Shown piece by piece: positions 44,519 through 55,057 of a stretch of 64,000 nt of DNA. A program made the translations under genes and the position numbers. Origin of the DNA: Pseudomonas sp. 10S4 (lineage in GTDB: Bacteria; Pseudomonadota; Gammaproteobacteria; Pseudomonadales; Pseudomonadaceae). Where the stretch lies: positions 1,550,001-1,614,000 of the forward strand of contig NZ_CP133774.1 in the NCBI RefSeq assembly GCF_034344865.1. The letters run 5' to 3'. Each line of letters opens with the position of its first letter. The stretch's first letter is position 1. The notes beneath the pieces were generated by a model. It made no database searches. It was not told the origin of the DNA and saw nothing but the letters and a program-made list of their open reading frames with translations.

Positions 44519-46790
44519 TTAAGTTGCTCCATTGGCATCTGGAAAATTCATTTGCTCAGTCAGCACCTTCAGGGAGTTAGTGTATGCTTGAAACCGCGCA
44601 ACTATTCCGTTTACTTTTTTAATTTTATCTAGATCTGTAACTGGCTTGCCGAAGTTTACTGTTGCTGCCACTTGACCAAAAACATTGCAGCTATAATAAA
44701 TATATTCCTTGGGCCCAACCTGTATCGTGGAACGCTGCATTTCCGGATGTTGATCAGCAATTTTCGCGGCTCCCGTCCACGCCCAATAAGCGCCCGCACT
44801 TTGGGCTGCATCTATTGATTCCATCATGACGTCGTCACGCCACTGAATCATTTTTACCGTAAGCCCCTTAGTTTTTAGATCACTATCTGCCAAGTGAATA
44901 TTTTTCCCAGTTTGATCTGCCTTCTTAGCAGCGGCGGTCAGAGTTTTTGCTAAAGAACTTGGAACGGTACGGCCAAGGAAGGCCCAATACTTTACATAAT
45001 TATCTGGCCATGTCAGTTGAAAAAGTCCTCGTCCATCCCAAGGATAATATTTTGCATCTGAATTATTTTCGTATAGCTTGCCAAACCATTGTGTTTCTTG
45101 AGTAGAGTTACCAAAAAAAGCGGCCATCCGTAAGGGATTGCCCGCCACGATGAATTTTTGCAACGTTCTATTTAGAGAAATATTGATATTTGAAATATTC
45201 AGCTGAGACGTAGCACTTAATTGGACAGGCTCAGAAACCCAGGCCCCTTTGCTGATACGCAAAGCGCTGGTAGGCAATAGCTGTGTCAACTCTGACTCAC
45301 TAAGCCAACCACACTTCCTAAAAATCTCAATAAAATCTCTGGGTGGAAAGTGCCAATGTTTTGGACTGATACCATTTAACGCGGCGTCCTCCCAAAAGCC
45401 ATGGCGTCCTGATGGGCTTTAAGTTTCTCGTAGTCAGCCTGTGGCATGGCCTCACCTAACTCTGACTCCTTTAGAAGCCAACCATAGCGAGTGTCGAAAT
45501 CACTTTTACCCCATTCACTAGGAAACTTGAAGATGCATCGACTGACCAGCTTCTGGGAGCTTTCTTTCTGGATGATGGCTTGATTATGTTGCTTGATCCG
45601 ATATTTTTTGGTGTAGATTCCTAACTCTTCAGGTTTAAGAGGTGCGTGTTTGTAATTCGGATTAGCAGATATCTCAGCAAGGCTCCTGTGGGGCGGGTAA
45701 AGCGGATCTTCATCAAGTTTCAACAGGCCTCGTAAATAAGGAGATTGACAGTGGCTGTCATCATCGGTGTCATCATCGATTAGGTTCCAGCCTTGCCAAT
45801 GTGGAAAGTCAGCATCGCTGAAGCAGCCGACAGTGCTGGCATTTAGATTGAACCATGCAACTCCGCCAGGGAATGCAATTTGCCTCCAATGCGCCGCGTT
45901 GGCTGGGGTTAGAGCGTCGGGACCAAATATCCGACCAAAGCGCAATAACTCGTAACCTGCACTGGGGCAGACGGGGTAACGAGAGCTCGCAACTTCGAAA
46001 AGATCGTACTCAAAATTATTTGCCTCTTTATGTTCCCCGATGCATTCGCCGTTAACATCATGCGTGGTCAAAACGCACTGCCCCTTGTTAAAGCGCATAC
46101 GGATGATTAATTCTACTGGCGGGCGAACGACAAAACTGCTCTTATTATTCGAGTCACTCCATACAGTAGGACGATCCGAAAATCCCATAACTTCTGGGGG
46201 TAGATAAAAATACATATCACCCCAGCAACTATCAGTACGACCAGATTTTGTTCGATAGGCCAGCTCACGATCATTACGCCCCGTCAGACGCGTCACTTGG
46301 TTATCGTCAGCAATAATCTCAAAGTGAATTTTGTGGTTCGCACCATAAATTTTACCCGCCTCACCGAGAGTGTCTTTACGAAAAATCCGCATGCCCTTTA
46401 TCGGTTCGGCTAGGGTAATTTTAGAGAGATGCATATAGATCGAATAGAAGACAACTTTTGAGCTCGCACCTTCACCAATCTCGGTCTCGTGACGCAAGAT
46501 GATGCAGCCATTGTCTGTCCAGCCACCATAATTTAATGGCGCATCAGGATTTGCCTCAACGGGGGATGGTTTACGAAAGTAGGCAAGGGTGCCATCCGCA
46601 ATGGCTCGGACAGGGAGAAAATCACCTCGTTCTGTAGGAGCTTTAAGGTGAGTACCGCCATGCCAGTTCAGGTCAAAACTGATCGGAAAAAGCCATCTCC
46701 AGGCGCACCGCACAACATGGCTCTGTCCAGAAATGCTTCATCGCTTTCTCCAGCGACAGGAGTAGGAATAAATGGGGGACTAATCAACAT
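44519..46790 (-). pseudogene. T6SS peptidoglycan hydrolase effector: M23-like plus GH19-like domains, two frameshifts
   Basis: Three frames join into one protein of about 757 residues. It starts at ATG 46790 ('MLISPPFIPTPVAGESDEAF'); one T missing in a T5 run (plus strand 46687–46691) links it to 'FPISFDLNWHGGTHLKAP', a LytM/M23-like domain with 'HGGTHL' and 'NHKIHFEI'. A second missing T (near 45405) links 'HQDAMAF' to 'WEDAALNGISPKHWHFPP'. The last 256 residues are GH19 (chitinase/lysozyme)-like: catalytic-type Glu in 'FFGNSTQETQWFGKLYENNS' and 'WDGRGLFQLTWPDNYVKYW'. It lies 48 bp after vgrG, as a VgrG cargo would. Zinc ligands of the M23 part look incomplete, so the GH19 part may be the active one. 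Confidence 0.82.
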
Positions 46791-46838
46791 AGTAATGATC
46801 CATTTTTAATCAATTTTCGAATCCCTCGATCGCTGAAA

Positions 46839-48870
46839 TCAAAGTGACAACAGGTATTTCATTTTGGGTATGGTTTCTTGCTTTTCGTTCATCAACGCCT
46901 GATCCATCAAACTCCCCGCCTTATCCTGATCCGCAGCCCCCGGCAGCACCGGTGGTTTAATCCCAATCCCAGTCCCACTCCCCGCCGACCCACCCGCATT
47001 AATCTTGATCACCGGCCCAACAACCGTAATCCCACCCGCATCCAGCTTGATAAAGCTCCCCCGGCCTTAACCGTAAGCTCCATCCCCGCCTCAATAACAA
47101 TCTTCGCCCCAGCCTTCAGATGTATCTCTTTCCCCACACTCGTCAGTTGCGCAGTCCCCAACTTCACATGCTGGTTCTGCCCAACCGTCAGGTGGTCATC
47201 CATCCGCGTCTCAGTCTTCCGATCCGCAATCGTGGTGCGATGCTCTTCAGCCTTCAACTCGGTGTAGGTGTTCTTCACCACCGTGTCGTGGCGCTCATTC
47301 CCCACGCGGATCTTCTGGTCATGCTCAATGTTTTCATCCCAATCCCGTTGGGCATGGATGAAGATTTGTTCCGCGCCTTTCTTGTCTTCAATCCGCAGTT
47401 CGTTGTACCCGCCACCCCCGGTGAGCTGAGGGTTTTGAACACGGTGCGGGTTTTGTTCGCCGGCAGGTCGTAGGGGACCTGGTTTTCCTTGTGGTACAGG
47501 CAACCGGTCACCAGCGGTTGGTCGGGGTCGCCTTCGAGGAAGGTGACGAGGACTTCCATGCCGATGCGCGGGATGGCGATGGCGCCGTAGCGGTCGCCGG
47601 CCCAGCTGGATGAGACGCGCATCCAGCAGCTGGTTTTGTCGTCGGCCAGGCCTTCGCGGTCCCAGTGGAATTGGACTTTGATGCGGCCGTATGGGTCGCA
47701 GTGGATTTCTTCGCCTTTGGGGCCGGTGACCAGGGCGGTTTGGCTGCCGAGGACGCGGGGTTTCGGGTGTTCGAGGGCGGGGCGGTAGAACACGTTCCAT
47801 GGCGTGGCCAGGAAGCGGTTGCGGTAGCCCTGGTGGAAGTCGTCTTTGTTGTCGGTGGTGTCGCTGGTCACTGACTCTTCGAGGACTTGCGGTTGTTTGC
47901 CTTCGTGGAAGATTTCGGTGAGCAGCCAGAGGTCGTTCCACTCGGTGCGCGGGTGGTCGGAGATTTCCAGGAAGTGGCCGCTGTTGAGCGTGGTCTGGTC
48001 GCCCCAGCCTTCGGCTTGCTGGTAGTCGGCGCGGTGGCGTTCGAGCGCGCGTTGGCTGAGGAATTTGCCGCGCGCGCGGTCGATGAAGCGGCCGGGGTAG
48101 TCGTAGTCTTCCAGGTCCGGTTCGGTGCTTTCGCCATCGGGCTTATATGCCGCTTCGAGTTGCAGGCGTGGTTTTTCGAAGTCGTAGTCTCGGCGGGTCG
48201 TGCGGCCGGTGCGGGTTTCCAGGCGTAGTTTGAAGCCCTTGATCACCGGTTCATCCGCAACCAAGCCGCTGCCTTGCACATAAGCGGTCGGCTGGCCGAG
48301 TTTCGGGAACACGGTCTGGTCGTCGCCGAACACCAGCAAATGCCCTTTGGGCGTGTGCTGGAAGTGGTAGTGAATGCCTTCTTCTTCACACAGGCGCTGG
48401 ACGAAATGCAGGTCGGTTTCGTCGTACTGCACGCAGTAATCGCGGTCCGGGCACGGCACGCTCAACTGGAATTTGTACGCGTTGCCCTTGATGCCGTGTT
48501 CGTCGAGGATCAGCGCGATGATTTTCGGCGCGGACATCTGCTGGTAGATGCGCTGGTTGGTGCGGTGATGCAGGTATTGCAGTTGCGGCACCAGGGAGAT
48601 TTTGTAGCGGGTCAGGCGTTTGCCGGCATCGCCCTGGGCCACGCGGTAGATCTGGCCGTGGATGCCGCTGCCCTGCGGGTCGAGCGCGAGGAACGCCTGT
48701 TTGTGCAGGAGTTTTTCCAGGTCCAGGTCCGGGTTTTCGCTGACCAGTTCGATGTCGAAGCGATACGGCTGGCTGATGCCTTCGGTGCCGGTGAACGACA
48801 GCACTTGCAGGTCGCCTTCGTAGTCTTCGACTTTGAGGCTGAAGTGGGTTTCGTTAGCTGGGTTGAACAT
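46839..48870 (-). pseudogene. vgrG: T6SS spike protein VgrG, two frameshifts
   Basis: VgrG forms the trimeric tip of the T6SS needle and carries effectors. The N-terminal gp27-like part begins 'MFNPANETHFSLKVEDYEGD' after AGGGAGC; the gp5 OB-fold part includes 'DPYGRIKVQFHWDREG' and 'IGMEVLVTFLEGDPDQPLVT'. One missing G in 'CCGGGGGTGG' (near 47418) connects to 'GGGYNELRIEDKKGAEQIFI'. Another in a G5 run near 47063 connects 'ELTVKAGG' to 'SFIKLDAGGITVVGPVIKIN' and a tail ending 'PKMKYLLSL'. Restored length is about 677 residues. Both breaks are in poly-G and the flanking frames are intact. Confidence 0.93.
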
Positions 48871-48898
48871 GGCTTGCTCCCTGTTCGGTAGTCATCCG

Positions 48899-49899
48899 TT
48901 ACGCCCGACGTCGCAGGCGTTGCAGCAAAGACGAAGTGGCGCCCAAGGCGTCACGCAATTGGGCAGCAGTGATCGTTCGATCAGCCGCGTTGAAGGTCAG
49001 CGCTTTTCGCAGGGCTGGCCAACAGTGTTTCGGTAAATTCTTCGGTGCATGCAGCTCGCGCTCCAGGCGTTCGTCGCGGGCCTGGGTCGAGGGCAAGCGG
49101 CGGAACGGGTGTTTGCCGCCCGCCAATTCGTAGAGCACGCAGGCCACGCCGTAGACGTCGGCGCTGGCGGTCAGCGGTTGGCCTTCGAGCAGTTCGGGGG
49201 CGGCGTAGCCGGGGTCCAGGCGTTGAAGCGGCTGCGGCTCAAGTGCGGCAGGCCGGGCAAGATGCCCTCTTCTGCCTGGCCGAGGCCGAAGTCGAACAGG
49301 CGCACGCCTTCTTCGCTGAGCATGACGTTGCTCGGTTTCATGTCACCGTGCAGCACGCCGCGAGCGTGGGCGTAGGCCAGCGCGTCGAGCAGCGGCAGCG
49401 CGATGTCGCGCAGTTCTTTCCACGGCATGCCCTGGGGCCGCTCGCAGAGTAATTTGTCCAGGGTCAGCCCACGCATGAGTTCCATGGTGATGAAGGCGCG
49501 CTGGCAGTCGGTGTCGACTTCAAAGGTGTGAAAGCGCAGCACGTTATCGTGGCGCAGGCGTCGGGTCAGGGCGAACTCGCTGTAGAGCAAGGCACTGGCG
49601 TCCGGCGATTCGGCAAATTCTTCGCTGAGGATTTTCAGCGCAATGTAAGGGTCGGGATCGCCGAACTGTTCGTTCAGCAGGTCCCGGGCACGGTAAACCG
49701 CGCCCATGCCACCGGCACCGAGCAGGCGCTCGATGCGGTAACGGCCTGCGAGCACGTCGGGCAATTCGCCGACGCTGGCCCGGGTCGGCGCCAGCGCAGG
49801 TGAAGCCTGATTGGGCTTGGCGAACGCAAAGTAGGTCAGGTTGTTGTCCTGCTCTTCGCTCACCAGCAGGTCGTCGATCGGTCGCATGAGTTCAGTCAT
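48899..49899 (-). pseudogene. stk1: T6SS-associated Ser/Thr protein kinase Stk1 (PpkA-like), frameshifted
   Basis: Kinase that, with PppA, controls T6SS activity by phosphorylating Fha-type proteins. Start ATG 49899 overlaps the pppA stop (ATGA). Motifs: Gly loop 'LLGAGGMGAVYRARD', Lys in 'YIALKIL', catalytic 'HGDMKPSNVML' (HGD in place of HRD) and 'RLFDFGLGQ'. After 'NAWTP' one missing G (near 49220) shifts the frame; the rest, 'GYAAPELLEGQPLTASADVY' and 'ACVLYELAGGKHPFRRLP', follows to the stop at 48899. Restored length is 333 residues. No C-terminal membrane domain, unlike PpkA. Confidence 0.92.
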
Positions 49900-50624
49900 T
49901 GGCGGATCACCACGGCAGTCAGGTTGTCCCGTGCCGAGCCACGCAGAGCGCCGTCGAACAGACGCTCCAGCGCAACGTGCGGCGCGGTCAGGCTCAGGGC
50001 GTTGCCCAGGGCATCGCTGCTGAGCCCTTGGTACAAACCGTCGCTGCACAACAGGAACGTATCGCCGGGGTAAACCTCGAGTTCGAGCACGTCCAGCGTC
50101 AGCACATCGGCTGCCCCGACCGCACGGGTCAGGGCATGGGCCGAAGGATGGGCGCGGGCGTCTTCGACGCTCATGTTTTGCTCGTCGATCAGTTGCTGTT
50201 GCAGCGAATGGTCCTTGGACAGCTGATACAACCGCTGGCCACGCCACAGGTAGCAACGGCTGTCGCCGGCCCAGATGCAGGCCGCGCGACTGCCTTCTAC
50301 CAGCAGCGCCACCACGGTGCTGCCCATGATGCTGTCGTGGCGCCCGGCAGTGACGGTCAACTCCTGGCCCAAGCGGCGATTGATCCAGTGCAAGCACTGG
50401 CGAATGCCTTTGAGTCGTTCGTCGAAGTCGTCCTGCACCGGCAATTCCGCCAGGCTGGCGACGATCAACTGGCTGGCGATATCGCCACCCTGATGACCGC
50501 CCATGCCGTCCGCGACCACCCACAGCCCCTGCTGTGGCGAGTCGAGAAAGGCATCTTCGTTGCGCGCCCGAACCTTGCCCGGATCGGTACGCGCAGCGCT
50601 GCGCCAGGGACTGGCAACCAGCAT
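49896..50624 (-). CDS. pppA: T6SS PP2C-type Ser/Thr phosphatase
   Basis: 242 residues. Metal-dependent PP2C phosphatase opposing Stk1 (Stp1/PppA role). The conserved acidic motifs are all present: 'RARNEDAFL', 'WVVADGMGGHQGGD', 'IWAGDSRCYLW', 'LLCSDGLYQGL' and 'GSARDNLTAVVI'. Its ATG overlaps the tssM stop and its stop overlaps the stk1 start (ATGA at both ends), so the three are translationally coupled. Confidence 0.95.
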   Translation of the reverse strand: MLVASPWRSAARTDPGKVRARNEDAFLDSPQQGLWVVADGMGGHQGGDIASQLIVASLAELPVQDDFDERLKGIRQCLHWINRRLGQELTVTAGRHDSIMGSTVVALLVEGSRAACIWAGDSRCYLWRGQRLYQLSKDHSLQQQLIDEQNMSVEDARAHPSAHALTRAVGAADVLTLDVLELEVYPGDTFLLCSDGLYQGLSSDALGNALSLTAPHVALERLFDGALRGSARDNLTAVVIRQ

Positions 50625-53600
50625 CAGAGTTGCACCGGCATACGGAAGGTGCGCAGCACGCCCATGTCGAACGGGTTCGGCGTGCGTTGGCTCGACAGCA
50701 AGTAGTTGGCGCGCAGGCCACCCACGTCAGCCTTGAGCACCAGCACGTCGCGACCGCTCAGGTACTCGGTCTGCATCAGGTCGAACAGACGGAACAGCGA
50801 CCATGGGCCGGTGTTCTTTTCGATACCGATTGGGCGGCCAGCCATTTTGTCGAGGACCAGGCTGGTACGACCGTCTTCAGCATCGGTCGGCCATTTGAAG
50901 GACACCGGCACGATTGGGCCGTGACGGTATTCGATGGTCTTGTCGCCAAACTTGAACTCGGAACGGCTGACGGCCGGGTCGAGGGTGTACGGCTCGAGTT
51001 TGAACTGCACTTGCGGCTCGGCCGGGTTCTCGGCGAAGAAGCTCTGGCGAATGGTTTGTGCCGCGGCCATTTGGTCGAGGTAAACCTTGGAGATCGGCAG
51101 GCTGTGACCGTCGACGCTGCGCATGCGGTAGTTACCCGGATCGCCGCTGACGAATGGACGCATGTAGGTGTCGAAGAAGCGATCGACGATACCCTGGGCC
51201 TTGAAGAACTCGCGGAAGTCGCTGATTGCCACGTCGCTGGTGCTGTGGGCGCTGAACGGATAACGCTTGTTGATCGCCTTGCCATAGAAGCCGTACAGCT
51301 CGCTCTGGTAGCGCTGGTTCAAGTACGCGTAGGAATCGTTGAGCACCAGACGCCAGGTGTCTTCGGCCAACACGTTGAACCAGACACTGACCGGACGCGG
51401 CAAGCGGTTGGACGCATTGCGCAGGTTGCTCAGCGCATCACGCTGGCCGCCCATGCGGGTCTTGGCCATTTCGAACGCCGCTTGTTCCGGCGAACTGGCG
51501 CGGGCCAGGCTCGCGACTTGCAATTGCAGGTCGTTGAGCGCGGTCAGTGCCGGGGTCAGGTCAGCGGCCGGGCCGTTGTTGTCATCCAGCAAACGGTGCA
51601 GCGGTTCGAAGCGACGTTGCAGGGATTTCTTCGCGGTGTCCGGCAGGTTCTTGGCTGCGGCCATGTCCGACGCCTTGTCCGCAGCAGCCGCCGCCAGTTT
51701 GCCGAGTTTGCCCAACTTGCCTTTCTGGTCGGCCAGTGCGCCAGCAGCATCAGCCGCTTGATCAGCCGGTTCGGCGTCTGCCGGGAACCGGGTGTTCTCG
51801 CGCACTTCCACCAGCAGTTGCAGCACGGGGGAGTTGGCCGAAGTCAGGCCCGCCAGTTGCTCGGCGCCTTCGCTGAAGTCGCTGATCGCCGGCAATGCAA
51901 CCTGGCCCACGGCTTCGCTCCAGAAGTTGGCGTAGTCGCGGAAGTACAGTTGCTCCAGTTCGACCATCAGGCGACGCAAGTCCATGCCGCTGATGCCCGA
52001 GCCTTCGCCCAGCACCCAGTTGTCACGCAGGATATCGCTGACCAGCGTAGCGCCCTGGACCGAGAAGTACTGCTGATAACCCTGTTGGGTGTAGAACCCC
52101 GGGATCACGTAATCGGTGCCGACAAACAGCGAACCCTGTGGGCCCAGGTGTTGGCTCAAACGATAGTCCGGCAGGTTGCGGGCCTGCTCACGGAGCATCC
52201 GGTAAACCACGTTGGCCAGTGACTCGCTACGCAAGACCTGACGTGCCTGGGCCACCAGTTGATCGTTCAGCGGGTAGACAAACGGCTGCTGGAGCAAACG
52301 CTCGAAGTGGGTGTTCAAGCCGTTCTGCACGGCGGTGTTGCCGGCGTAGCGCTGGGACCACTCGGTGGCAACCCAATCCTTGAGCCAACCCGCATCGCGG
52401 CGATCCTTCATGTTCAGCATCAGGTACGCACGCAGGCTGTTGAGCAAGCGTTCGCGGTCCTGCATGTTGGCGCGGATCTGCCCTTCCAGCAGGGTCGCGA
52501 CCCGTGGCAACAGTTGCGCTTCGAGCTCACGCTCGTAGGCAGCCTTGACCACCGGGTTGGTGTCTTCGCCCTGGTACAAACCGCCGCGCTCGTGGTAACC
52601 CACGTCACCTTTTTTCGGGAAGACCTGGGTCGCCGCGTAGCTGGTGTCGAGGGTCTTGAGCACGCCCATGGAGTCATCACGGGCGGTCAATGCCGAGCGC
52701 GATTGGGTCCAGTTTTGAGCCAGGGAACGCAGGTTTTCCAGACGCTCATAGTTGGCAGAGAAACCGCCCGCCCACAGCAGACCGAACAGGCCCAGTGCCG
52801 CCAATGCGCCCACGTACAAGGCACGCTGGCCCCAGTGGATGCGGCTGCGTTCGCGCTTGTCCAGACCGGCCAGATCGGCCTCCGGGAAAATTACGCGGCT
52901 GAGCAAATGGTGGATGAAACGCGAACGGCCGCTGCGCAGGGTTGGCAGCATGCCGGCGTTCATGCCCAGATTGGCGCCGATGCCGGCGGTGGTCTGGTCC
53001 ATCTCTTGAGTCAGGTGCGGTGCGCTGGTCAGGTAGAAACCGCGCAACTGGCTGACACGCTGGTAGCGGTTGCCGGTGAACGCCATGTCGACGAACAGGC
53101 ACAGGCGCTCGCCGATCTGCCCCAGTTGATGCGGGAAGTCGAGGATGCGGCCACGGCGCTGGGTGTCGCGCTCCTGGTGCATGCGCATGATCACTTGGCT
53201 GTTCAGGCGACGCAGCAGCTCTTCGAACTCGGCGCGCAGGACGGCGACGTCGGTGCCGCTCTGCTCTTTGCGGAAGCTGGTGCCGAGTACCTGATCGCTT
53301 TCTTCGCGGGTCAGTTGATCGAAGAACTCGTCGAACCCGAGCAGGCGATCAGCCTTGCTCAATACCAGGTAAATCGGCACGTCGACGTGCAGCTTTTGAT
53401 GCACGTCCTGCAAGCGGGCACGGACCTGACGCGCGAGGGTGTCGAGGTCTTGCTCGCTGCCACCGAGCAGGGTTTCCACTGGAATGGTTACCAGCACGCC
53501 GTTCAACGGACGGTTACGACGACGCTTGCGCAGCAGGTCGAGCAAGGTGCTCCAGGCGCTGCCATCGACTTCGGCATCCGGCTGGGTCAGGTAACGGCCA

Positions 53601-54166
53601 GCGGTGTCGATCAACACGCCGTGGTCGGCGAAGTACCAGTCGCAATGACGGGTGCCGAGGGTGTCACGGGTCAGTTTGCGGTCGATCTTGTTGATCGGAA
53701 ACTCAAGGCCCGAGAAGTCCAGCAAACTGGTCTTGCCGCTGCCCTGTGGACCGATCAGCAAGTACCAAGGCAAATCACTGCGCCAGCGCTCGCTGCGACC
53801 GCGATACAGGCTCGAGGTCTTGAGGGTTTTCAGCGCGTCTTTGAAACGCACTTTCAACTCTTTCTGCTCTTCGTCGATCAGCTCTTCACGGCGGATACGA
53901 TCCTGGCCGTCTTCGGTGTCTTCGACAGCCTTTTTACGCACACCGGCGCGCCAGCTGACGAAGACCATGGTCAGGCCCCAGATCAGGAACAGCACACTGA
54001 TGGTCAGCAGGCGGGAGGTCGAACCTTCCCAGAACTTGTAGTCATCGACGGCCAGCAGCGGCCCGACGAACCACACCAGCAGCGCGACGAACAGCACCAC
54101 CAGCAGGGTCCAGACCCAGGTCTTGCGCAAGAATGCGCCGACTTTCTTGAAAAACTTTTTCATCAC
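50624..54166 (-). CDS. tssM: T6SS membrane core protein TssM (IcmF)
   Basis: 1180 residues. Large inner-membrane protein linking TssL to the outer-membrane lipoprotein TssJ. N-terminal membrane segments at about 20–40 and 52–72, a cytoplasmic NTPase-like domain with Walker A 'GPQGSGKT' (139–146), a third membrane segment at about 450 ('LYVGALAALGLFGLLWAGGF'), then a long periplasmic region ending 'PNPFDMGVLRTFRMPVQL'. No frame break. It follows tssL by 10 bp. Confidence 0.96.
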   Translation of the reverse strand: MMKKFFKKVGAFLRKTWVWTLLVVLFVALLVWFVGPLLAVDDYKFWEGSTSRLLTISVLFLIWGLTMVFVSWRAGVRKKAVEDTEDGQDRIRREELIDEEQKELKVRFKDALKTLKTSSLYRGRSERWRSDLPWYLLIGPQGSGKTSLLDFSGLEFPINKIDRKLTRDTLGTRHCDWYFADHGVLIDTAGRYLTQPDAEVDGSAWSTLLDLLRKRRRNRPLNGVLVTIPVETLLGGSEQDLDTLARQVRARLQDVHQKLHVDVPIYLVLSKADRLLGFDEFFDQLTREESDQVLGTSFRKEQSGTDVAVLRAEFEELLRRLNSQVIMRMHQERDTQRRGRILDFPHQLGQIGERLCLFVDMAFTGNRYQRVSQLRGFYLTSAPHLTQEMDQTTAGIGANLGMNAGMLPTLRSGRSRFIHHLLSRVIFPEADLAGLDKRERSRIHWGQRALYVGALAALGLFGLLWAGGFSANYERLENLRSLAQNWTQSRSALTARDDSMGVLKTLDTSYAATQVFPKKGDVGYHERGGLYQGEDTNPVVKAAYERELEAQLLPRVATLLEGQIRANMQDRERLLNSLRAYLMLNMKDRRDAGWLKDWVATEWSQRYAGNTAVQNGLNTHFERLLQQPFVYPLNDQLVAQARQVLRSESLANVVYRMLREQARNLPDYRLSQHLGPQGSLFVGTDYVIPGFYTQQGYQQYFSVQGATLVSDILRDNWVLGEGSGISGMDLRRLMVELEQLYFRDYANFWSEAVGQVALPAISDFSEGAEQLAGLTSANSPVLQLLVEVRENTRFPADAEPADQAADAAGALADQKGKLGKLGKLAAAAADKASDMAAAKNLPDTAKKSLQRRFEPLHRLLDDNNGPAADLTPALTALNDLQLQVASLARASSPEQAAFEMAKTRMGGQRDALSNLRNASNRLPRPVSVWFNVLAEDTWRLVLNDSYAYLNQRYQSELYGFYGKAINKRYPFSAHSTSDVAISDFREFFKAQGIVDRFFDTYMRPFVSGDPGNYRMRSVDGHSLPISKVYLDQMAAAQTIRQSFFAENPAEPQVQFKLEPYTLDPAVSRSEFKFGDKTIEYRHGPIVPVSFKWPTDAEDGRTSLVLDKMAGRPIGIEKNTGPWSLFRLFDLMQTEYLSGRDVLVLKADVGGLRANYLLSSQRTPNPFDMGVLRTFRMPVQL

Positions 54167-54176
54167 ACGTCCCTGT

Positions 54177-55052
54177 TTACGGCTTCGACAGCGGCTGGAC
54201 CGCGGCCGGATCTAGCTGCTGATAAGGTTGCAGAACGGTTTCGCGTTGCTCGCCCAGTACCCAGGCAAAACCCGAATACATCACCACCAGGCAGACCACG
54301 GTGAACAGCACCACCATCCACGCCGGCACGATGCGCACCAGGCTGCGGCGTTGATCGTTCAAGCCTTCCCAATGGGGCGACAGCTCACGTGGCACGTCGC
54401 CGCGCAGTTGGCGAATCTGGCGATACAAAGCGTCGCGTATGCCTTCGAGCTCGAGCATGCCGCGAGCTTGCACGCGGTACTTGCCTTCGAAGCCCAGGGA
54501 CAGGCACAGGTACATCAGTTCCAGCATCGGCAGGTGCTTGACCGGGTTTTTCGACAGGCGATCCAGCAGCTGGAAGAACTTCTCGCCGCCGAAGGTTTCG
54601 TTGTGGAAGCTGCTGAGCAGGCTCATCTGCGACCATTCACTTTCGTTGCCCCACGGTGTGGTCACGACGGCTTCGTCGACCACGGTGCAGAGCACGTAAC
54701 GGGCGGCCATCACCTGGCTGCTTTCGGCGCCGTTGTGCAGCGCGCGCACTTCAAACAGCTTCAGCGCAGAGGTCAGTCGCTCGTTGAGCGCGTACATGTC
54801 TTCGCGGGTGTCGCTGTGCTTGAGGCGCACCACTTCCGACAGCAGATCGGACGCGGCGGCCACCAGCGAGTTGAGGCTGATGTTGAACGCTTCGGCCGGG
54901 CGCAGGCGCGCGGCGTAGATCATCCGTTCTTCCAACTGCTCGAAACGCGGCGGAGCAGCGAAGTCAGTCAGCGGACTCGAAGCAGGGCCGTGGCCCTGGC
55001 GGTCGAGCAGGACGGTTTTATCGTCCTGGTTATGTTCCATGTCCTTAATCAT
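54177..55052 (-). CDS. tssL: T6SS membrane protein TssL (DotU), short form
   Basis: 291 residues. Cytoplasmic DotU-type helical domain ('NISLNSLVAAASDLLSEVVR', 'YVLCTVVDEAVVTTPWGNES', 'FFQLLDRLSKNPVKHLPMLE', 'YLCLSLGFEGKYRV') and one C-terminal membrane helix 'WMVVLFTVVCLVVMYSGFAW'. There is no OmpA/peptidoglycan-binding extension, so anchoring to the wall must come from another subunit. Starts 5 bp after the tssK stop. Confidence 0.95.
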   Translation of the reverse strand: MIKDMEHNQDDKTVLLDRQGHGPASSPLTDFAAPPRFEQLEERMIYAARLRPAEAFNISLNSLVAAASDLLSEVVRLKHSDTREDMYALNERLTSALKLFEVRALHNGAESSQVMAARYVLCTVVDEAVVTTPWGNESEWSQMSLLSSFHNETFGGEKFFQLLDRLSKNPVKHLPMLELMYLCLSLGFEGKYRVQARGMLELEGIRDALYRQIRQLRGDVPRELSPHWEGLNDQRRSLVRIVPAWMVVLFTVVCLVVMYSGFAWVLGEQRETVLQPYQQLDPAAVQPLSKP

Positions 55053-55057
55053 ATCGA

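Noticed and set aside
52259..54304. A 681-codon open frame on the plus strand
   Set aside because: Antisense to tssM, with the usual Gln/Leu/Val-rich shadow composition and no motif.
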